Positions 6,427 to 9,896 of a DNA stretch of 9,896 bases are shown piece by piece (the first letter of the stretch is position 1; each line of letters opens with the position of its first letter). Under the pieces are notes generated by a model. That model saw nothing but the letters and a program-made list of their open reading frames with translations. It was not told the origin of the DNA and searched no databases. Source of the stretch: an uncultured Prevotella sp. Its GTDB lineage: Bacteria; Bacteroidota; Bacteroidia; Bacteroidales; Bacteroidaceae. A program made the position numbers and the translations under genes. Where the stretch lies: NCBI GenBank assembly GCA_937916405.1, contig CALFUF010000105.1:1-9896 (forward strand). The letters are read 5' to 3'.

Positions 6427-8199
6427 TTATTTTATATGAAGGAAATAGGGCAGGCGAGCCTGAATGGCACTCCGCTTATTGATACCTTTGATAAAACTGA
6501 ATGGTGCATAGTATTCACCCAAGGTGGCACGCATCTGCTCGTCAAGGTAATTGTTCTTGTTGTTAATATTCAGAATCAGGTCCATCCAGTCTGTAGGAGC
6601 AGGATAAGAGGCAGTCTTGTATTCATCAAGTTTAGCAAGCTGGGCTGCCTTTTTCACAGCATCATCCAGAGAACCGATAGCGTCTACCAGTTTGATGCCC
6701 AGCGCATCATTACCCAGCCATACACGTCCTTGTGCGATTTCCTCAACGGCATCAACAGAGAGTTTGCGACCATCGGCGACACGCTTGCGGAAAAGTTCAT
6801 AGCCACGACCGATATATTGGTCAAGTAAGGCAAGCTCTTCTTCATTGAAAGGACGAGCGATAGTACCAAAAGCAGCGTGTTTGTTGGTCTTTACCTCATC
6901 AAACTTGATACCCAGTTTCTCGGTCATCAGTCCACTGACATCGGGGAACATACCGAAGATACCGATAGAGCCAGTGATGGTAGTAGGCTCAGAATAAATG
7001 TAATTGGCAGCGCAACTGATATAGTATCCGCCAGAGGCAGCATACCCACCCATAGAGACAACGACAGGCTTTTTCGCTTTCAGATTGGTGACAGCATGCC
7101 ATATCTGCTCAGAAGCATAAGCTGATCCACCAGGAGAATTGACACGTAGTACTACTGCTTTCACATCATCATTCTCGGCAAGCTTCTCTAAATCTTTACA
7201 TACAGTATTCGCAACAATACTGTGCTCCTGCTGTGTTAGACTGCCAGTCTCGGAGTCGACGATGTCACCATAAGCGTAATAGACAGCAATTTCCTCTCCT
7301 TTCTCTTTCTTGCCTTTCACGTTAATCATATCAGAAAGTGATAGTTGCTTGATATGGTCGTCAGCGTCAATCTTCAGGAGTTTTTTGATTTCTCCCTTTA
7401 CTTCGTCAGTGTACATTAGTTTGTCCACCATCTTCATCTTAACCAGGTCTGGCTGATGGGCAAGTGCGATGAAGCGGTCAGCATAGGCGTTCAAAGAGTC
7501 AACTGAAATCTTACGACTAGCGGCAACGTCCTTCAACATGACATTCCAGATACCAGTCATATAGGCTGTCACTTGTTCACGGTTTGGCTCACTCATACCG
7601 TCGGCAGTCATCATCTCAGGGGCACTCTTGTATTTACCCACCTTGCAAAGTTGATACTTTACCCCAAACTTAGCGAGAAGGTCTTTGAGGAACATGGGAT
7701 TTGCAGCAAGACCATGCCAGTCAACCATCCCTTGTGGGTTCAGATAAACCTTATCAGCTGCCGAGCAGATGTAGTATGCAGTCTGTGTGTAAGTGTCGGC
7801 ATAAGCGATAATCCATTTCCCGCTTTTCTTGAAATCAAGCAGCGCCTCACGAATAGCATGGGCTGATGCTGGCGTGTCAATAGAGAAAAGACCGGATTCG
7901 ACATAGATACCTTTGATATCGTCGTTCTCTTTGGCTTTCTTGATGGAGGCAATGATATCGTCCAGTCCAAGGCTCTCACTAACCTGTCCACTCACGAGTC
8001 CCATGATGTCTTCCTCAGCACGTTCGTCTACCTGACCGGAAAGCATCAGGGTGAATACAGAGTTGCTCTCTACGGGAACGGAAGATGCCGATGAGGCTGC
8101 AATTCCCACTAAAGAAATAACGAAAAGAATACCCATGATAAGGCAAAAAACAATAATGCCAGTAACAGTGGCAAATACATACTTGATAAACTCTTTCAT
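6427..8199 (-). CDS. sppA: Signal peptide peptidase SppA, 67-kDa type
   Basis: SppA is a membrane-bound serine protease that degrades cleaved signal peptides. The 590-residue length matches the duplicated (67K) form. Residues about 10-36 form the single N-terminal membrane helix. Two ClpP-like halves follow. The first carries VGKYKSAPE (187-195), whose Lys191 corresponds to the catalytic general base (Lys209 in E. coli). The second carries LRVNSPGGSAYASE (351-364), then MGGYAASGGYYIS (383-395) with Ser389 as the nucleophile (Ser409 in E. coli), then TTITGSIGIFG (406-416). It is the first gene of the operon sppA-lpxK-phosphorylase-thiL. Two near-identical promoters lie upstream, predicted to give leaders of about 22 and 98 nt. 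No Shine-Dalgarno sequence is evident before the ATG, which is normal in this phylum. Confidence 0.96.
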   Translation of the reverse strand: MKEFIKYVFATVTGIIVFCLIMGILFVISLVGIAASSASSVPVESNSVFTLMLSGQVDERAEEDIMGLVSGQVSESLGLDDIIASIKKAKENDDIKGIYVESGLFSIDTPASAHAIREALLDFKKSGKWIIAYADTYTQTAYYICSAADKVYLNPQGMVDWHGLAANPMFLKDLLAKFGVKYQLCKVGKYKSAPEMMTADGMSEPNREQVTAYMTGIWNVMLKDVAASRKISVDSLNAYADRFIALAHQPDLVKMKMVDKLMYTDEVKGEIKKLLKIDADDHIKQLSLSDMINVKGKKEKGEEIAVYYAYGDIVDSETGSLTQQEHSIVANTVCKDLEKLAENDDVKAVVLRVNSPGGSAYASEQIWHAVTNLKAKKPVVVSMGGYAASGGYYISCAANYIYSEPTTITGSIGIFGMFPDVSGLMTEKLGIKFDEVKTNKHAAFGTIARPFNEEELALLDQYIGRGYELFRKRVADGRKLSVDAVEEIAQGRVWLGNDALGIKLVDAIGSLDDAVKKAAQLAKLDEYKTASYPAPTDWMDLILNINNKNNYLDEQMRATLGEYYAPFSFIKGINKRSAIQARLPYFLHIK

Positions 8200-8226
8200 A
8201 ACCTATTTATAATTGACTACATTCTG

Positions 8227-8258
8227 CAAAGGTACGAATAAGTGAGTAGAAAACCAAA
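8227..8258 (-). promoter_or_regulatory. Proximal sppA-operon promoter
   Basis: On the minus strand TTTG (8258-8255) is followed by 20 bases and TACCTTTG (8234-8227), a good fit to the Bacteroidota TTTG/TAnnTTTG promoter. Expected transcription start is near 8222, giving a short leader to the sppA ATG at 8199. Confidence 0.7.
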
Positions 8259-8302
8259 TTTTATTTGAGTTTTCTCGAACGGAAGTACTTTCGACCATCG
8301 GT

Positions 8303-8334
8303 CAAAGGTACGAATAAGTGAGAAGAAAACCAAA
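8303..8334 (-). promoter_or_regulatory. Distal sppA-operon promoter
   Basis: Second copy of the promoter in the other 38-bp repeat: TTTG (8334-8331), a 20-base spacer and TACCTTTG (8310-8303). The spacer differs from the proximal copy by one base. The predicted start near 8298 would give a leader of about 98 nt that passes through the proximal promoter. Confidence 0.6.
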
Positions 8335-8405
8335 TTTTATGGTCTTTTTTTATTTAATATAATAAGGTATAGTACTTTTTCTGCCAAAGTGTCAGTCAAG
8401 AAAGA

Positions 8406-8422
8406 TTGGCACGTTTTTCGCT
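8406..8422 (+). promoter_or_regulatory. Candidate sigma-54 (-24/-12) promoter of groESL
   Basis: TTGGCACG, four T, then TCGCT fits the sigma-54 consensus TTGGCACG-N4-TTGCT with one mismatch. The invariant GG (8408-8409) and GC (8420-8421) are separated by exactly 10 bases. The predicted start near 8433 leaves about 29 nt to the groES ATG. No TAnnTTTG on the plus strand and no CIRCE element was found before groES. Just upstream, TGCCA-AAG-TGTCA (8382-8394) is a possible activator site, although it is closer than enhancer sites usually are. Confidence 0.5.
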
Positions 8423-8461
8423 TCTCATAGGGCAGAAGTTTCATTTAAAATTTTAAGTATT

Positions 8462-8734
8462 ATGACTATTAAACCATTAGGAGACCGTGTGCTGGTAGTG
8501 CCTGCACCGGCAGAAGAGAAAATTGGCGGTATCATCATTCCTGATACGGCAAAGGAGAAACCCCTGCATGGAACCATTAAGGCTGTTGGTCAGGGAACAA
8601 AGGATGAGGAGATAATCCTGAAAGCAGGTGACGAAGTGTTGTACGGCAAATACTCTGGCACTGAGTTGGAGTTTGAAGGAGAGAAATATTTGATGATGCG
8701 TCAGTCAGACGTATTGGCAGTAATTGAGAAATAA
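8462..8734 (+). CDS. groES: Co-chaperonin GroES
   Basis: GroES is the heptameric lid that closes the GroEL folding chamber in the cytoplasm. The 90-residue length is typical (E. coli 97). The N-terminal IKPLGDRVLV strand, the mobile loop that contacts GroEL (EEKIGGIIIPDTAKEKP, about 18-34, with the GGI-I-I contact motif at 22-26), and the closing LMMRQSDVLAVIE are all present. The ATG is preceded by TTAAGTATT rather than a Shine-Dalgarno sequence; the same nine bases precede groEL. It is followed after 29 bp by groEL, forming the usual bicistronic heat-shock operon, and is divergent from the sppA operon. Confidence 0.98.
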   Translation: MTIKPLGDRVLVVPAPAEEKIGGIIIPDTAKEKPLHGTIKAVGQGTKDEEIILKAGDEVLYGKYSGTELEFEGEKYLMMRQSDVLAVIEK

Positions 8735-8763
8735 ATATCGGAATATCGAAAAAATTAAGTATT

Positions 8764-9896
8764 ATGGCAAAAGATATAAAATTCAATATTGAGGCTCGTG
8801 ATCTGCTGAAGAATGGTGTGGATCAGCTTGCTAATGCGGTGAAGGTTACATTAGGTCCTAAGGGACGTAACGTTGTGATTGAGAAGAAGTTCGGTGCTCC
8901 ACAGATTACGAAGGACGGTGTGACCGTCGCTAAGGAAATTGAGTTGGAGGATAAGTTTGAGAATACAGGTGCACAGCTGGTTAAGAGTGTCGCCTCTAAG
9001 ACAGGAGATGATGCTGGTGATGGTACAACAACTGCTACCATCTTGGCACAGGCTATCGTAACAGAAGGTCTGAAGAATGTGACCGCTGGCGCTAACCCTA
9101 TGGATTTGAAGCGTGGTGTCGACAAGGCAGTGAAGGCTGTTGTTGACTTCATCAAAGATAATGCGGAGAAGGTTGACGACAATTACGATAAGATAGAACA
9201 GGTAGCCACTGTTTCTGCTAACAATGATGAGGAGATTGGTAAGCTGCTTGCTGATGCTATGCGTAAAGTTTCTAAGGATGGTGTTATCACAATCGAGGAG
9301 AGCAAGAGCCGTGATACCCACATCGGTGTTGTTGAGGGTATGCAGTTCGACCGTGGTTATCTGTCACCTTACTTCATGACAGACTCAGAGAAGATGGAGT
9401 GTGTGATGGAGAATCCATACATCCTTATTTATGATAAGAAGATCTCTAACATCAAGGATTTCCTGCCTATCTTGCAGCCAGCAGCTGAGAGTGGTCGTCC
9501 ATTGCTCGTGATTGCGGAAGATGTTGACTCTGAGGCACTGACCACTTTGGTTGTCAATCGTCTGCGTGGTGGTTTGAAGATTTGTGCTGTCAAGGCTCCT
9601 GGTTTCGGCGATCGCCGCAAGGCTATGCTTGAGGATATCGCTATCCTGACAGGTGGTGTCGTTATCAGTGAGGAGAAGGGCTTGAAACTGGAGCAGGCTA
9701 CTCTTGAGATGCTGGGTACTTGCGATAAGGTCACTGTTTCTAAGGATAATACGACCATTGTCAATGGTGCAGGTCAGAAAGATGCTATCCAGGATCGTAT
9801 CGCCCAAATTAAGAAGGAGATTGAACTGACAACGTCTTCTTATGACAAGGAGAAATTGCAGGAGCGTCTTGCCAAATTGGCAGGTGGTGTTGCTGT
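8764..9896 (+). CDS. groEL: Chaperonin GroEL, N-terminal part
   Basis: GroEL forms the double-ring ATP-driven folding chamber. 377 codons are visible and the gene is cut by the right edge; the family length is about 540. The equatorial ATP site shows LGPKGRN (30-36) and GDGTTT (85-90, Asp86 being the catalytic Asp87 of E. coli). The apical substrate/GroES-binding surface is present, including GYLSPYF (198-204). APGFGDRRKAMLEDIAILTGG is clear in the later part. The C-terminal Gly/Met-rich tail is outside the window. No frame interruption is seen. The gap to groES is 29 bp with no terminator, and its ATG follows the same TTAAGTATT as groES. Confidence 0.98.
   Translation, partial: MAKDIKFNIEARDLLKNGVDQLANAVKVTLGPKGRNVVIEKKFGAPQITKDGVTVAKEIELEDKFENTGAQLVKSVASKTGDDAGDGTTTATILAQAIVTEGLKNVTAGANPMDLKRGVDKAVKAVVDFIKDNAEKVDDNYDKIEQVATVSANNDEEIGKLLADAMRKVSKDGVITIEESKSRDTHIGVVEGMQFDRGYLSPYFMTDSEKMECVMENPYILIYDKKISNIKDFLPILQPAAESGRPLLVIAEDVDSEALTTLVVNRLRGGLKICAVKAPGFGDRRKAMLEDIAILTGGVVISEEKGLKLEQATLEMLGTCDKVTVSKDNTTIVNGAGQKDAIQDRIAQIKKEIELTTSSYDKEKLQERLAKLAGGVA

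Larger units (their letters stand above)
8227..8340. repeat. Pair of 38-bp direct repeats before sppA
   Basis: Copies at 8227-8264 and 8303-8340 differ at one base (T at 8247, A at 8323) and are 76 bp apart start to start. Flanks are unrelated (ATTCTG against ATCGGT on one side, TTGAGT against GGTCTT on the other), so the boundaries are sharp. Each copy is essentially one promoter, from the -33 region to the end of the -7 element. The 38 bp between the copies hold GGAAGTACTTTC and a GACC-ATC-GGTC inverted repeat. Confidence 0.9.

Noticed and set aside
8227..8340. The 38-bp repeats as a minimal CRISPR array
   Set aside because: Only two copies, non-palindromic, with the promoter content explaining the sequence and no cas genes nearby.
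8373..8380. TACTTTTT as a main-sigma -7 element for groES
   Set aside because: The last base of TAnnTTTG does not match and there is no TTTG at the right distance; the -24/-12 match downstream is stronger.
8851..9807. Long minus-strand open frames opposite groEL (about 110-156 codons)
   Set aside because: They are antisense shadows of a strongly conserved gene with biased codon use; no start signals or domain content support them.

Overview
The window looks like chromosomal DNA of a Bacteroidota member, most likely Prevotella sensu lato (Prevotellaceae). The evidence is the conserved sppA-lpxK-purine nucleoside phosphorylase-thiL gene set, a C10-type (streptopain-like) propeptide, a membrane-anchored AraC regulator, near absence of Shine-Dalgarno sequences, and TAnnTTTG (-7) promoter elements in front of the transcription units. 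The genus is an inference; the phylum is well supported. No rRNA, tRNA, insertion sequence, phage gene or CRISPR array was seen.

Left part (1-2199, minus strand): a probable three-gene unit encoding exported proteins. In transcription order these are an exported protein of unknown function with a Lys/Ala/Pro-rich linker, an alanine-rich lipoprotein, and the first 78 codons of a C10-like cysteine peptidase precursor that runs off the left edge. Gaps are about 30 bp and one -7 promoter element precedes the first gene. Divergent from it (2382-3428, plus) is a regulator with about seven membrane helices and a C-terminal AraC DNA-binding domain. The 182-bp gap between them holds both promoters and a cluster of GCGTCAA motifs, two of them exactly 21 bp apart. 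The regulator has an eight-G run at the join between its membrane and DNA-binding parts; gain or loss of one G would remove the DNA-binding domain.

Middle part (3400-8199, minus strand): a tight four-gene operon transcribed right to left: sppA (membrane signal peptide peptidase), lpxK (lipid A 4'-kinase), a trimeric-type purine nucleoside phosphorylase, and thiL (thiamine-monophosphate kinase). Junctions are +9, -116 and -10 bp. The 116-bp lpxK/phosphorylase overlap is unusually long and encodes the phosphate-binding loop of the phosphorylase in one frame and the LpxK tail in another. thiL carries an extra loop that includes an in-frame array of 7-bp repeats, and its 3' end overlaps the regulator gene tail-to-tail by 29 bp.

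Right part (8200-9896): a 262-bp divergent control region followed by groES and groEL (plus strand, groEL cut by the right edge). On the minus strand a 38-bp sequence is duplicated 76 bp apart, each copy containing a complete Bacteroidota-type promoter (TTTG-N20-TACCTTTG) pointing into sppA. On the plus strand no TAnnTTTG element or CIRCE is visible before groES; instead there is a good -24/-12 (sigma-54 type) match.

Most of the window is housekeeping. The parts most worth a second look are the G-tract in the regulator and its possible link to the exported peptidase unit, the duplicated promoter, the sigma-54-like groESL promoter, the long coding overlap, and the repeat array inside thiL.
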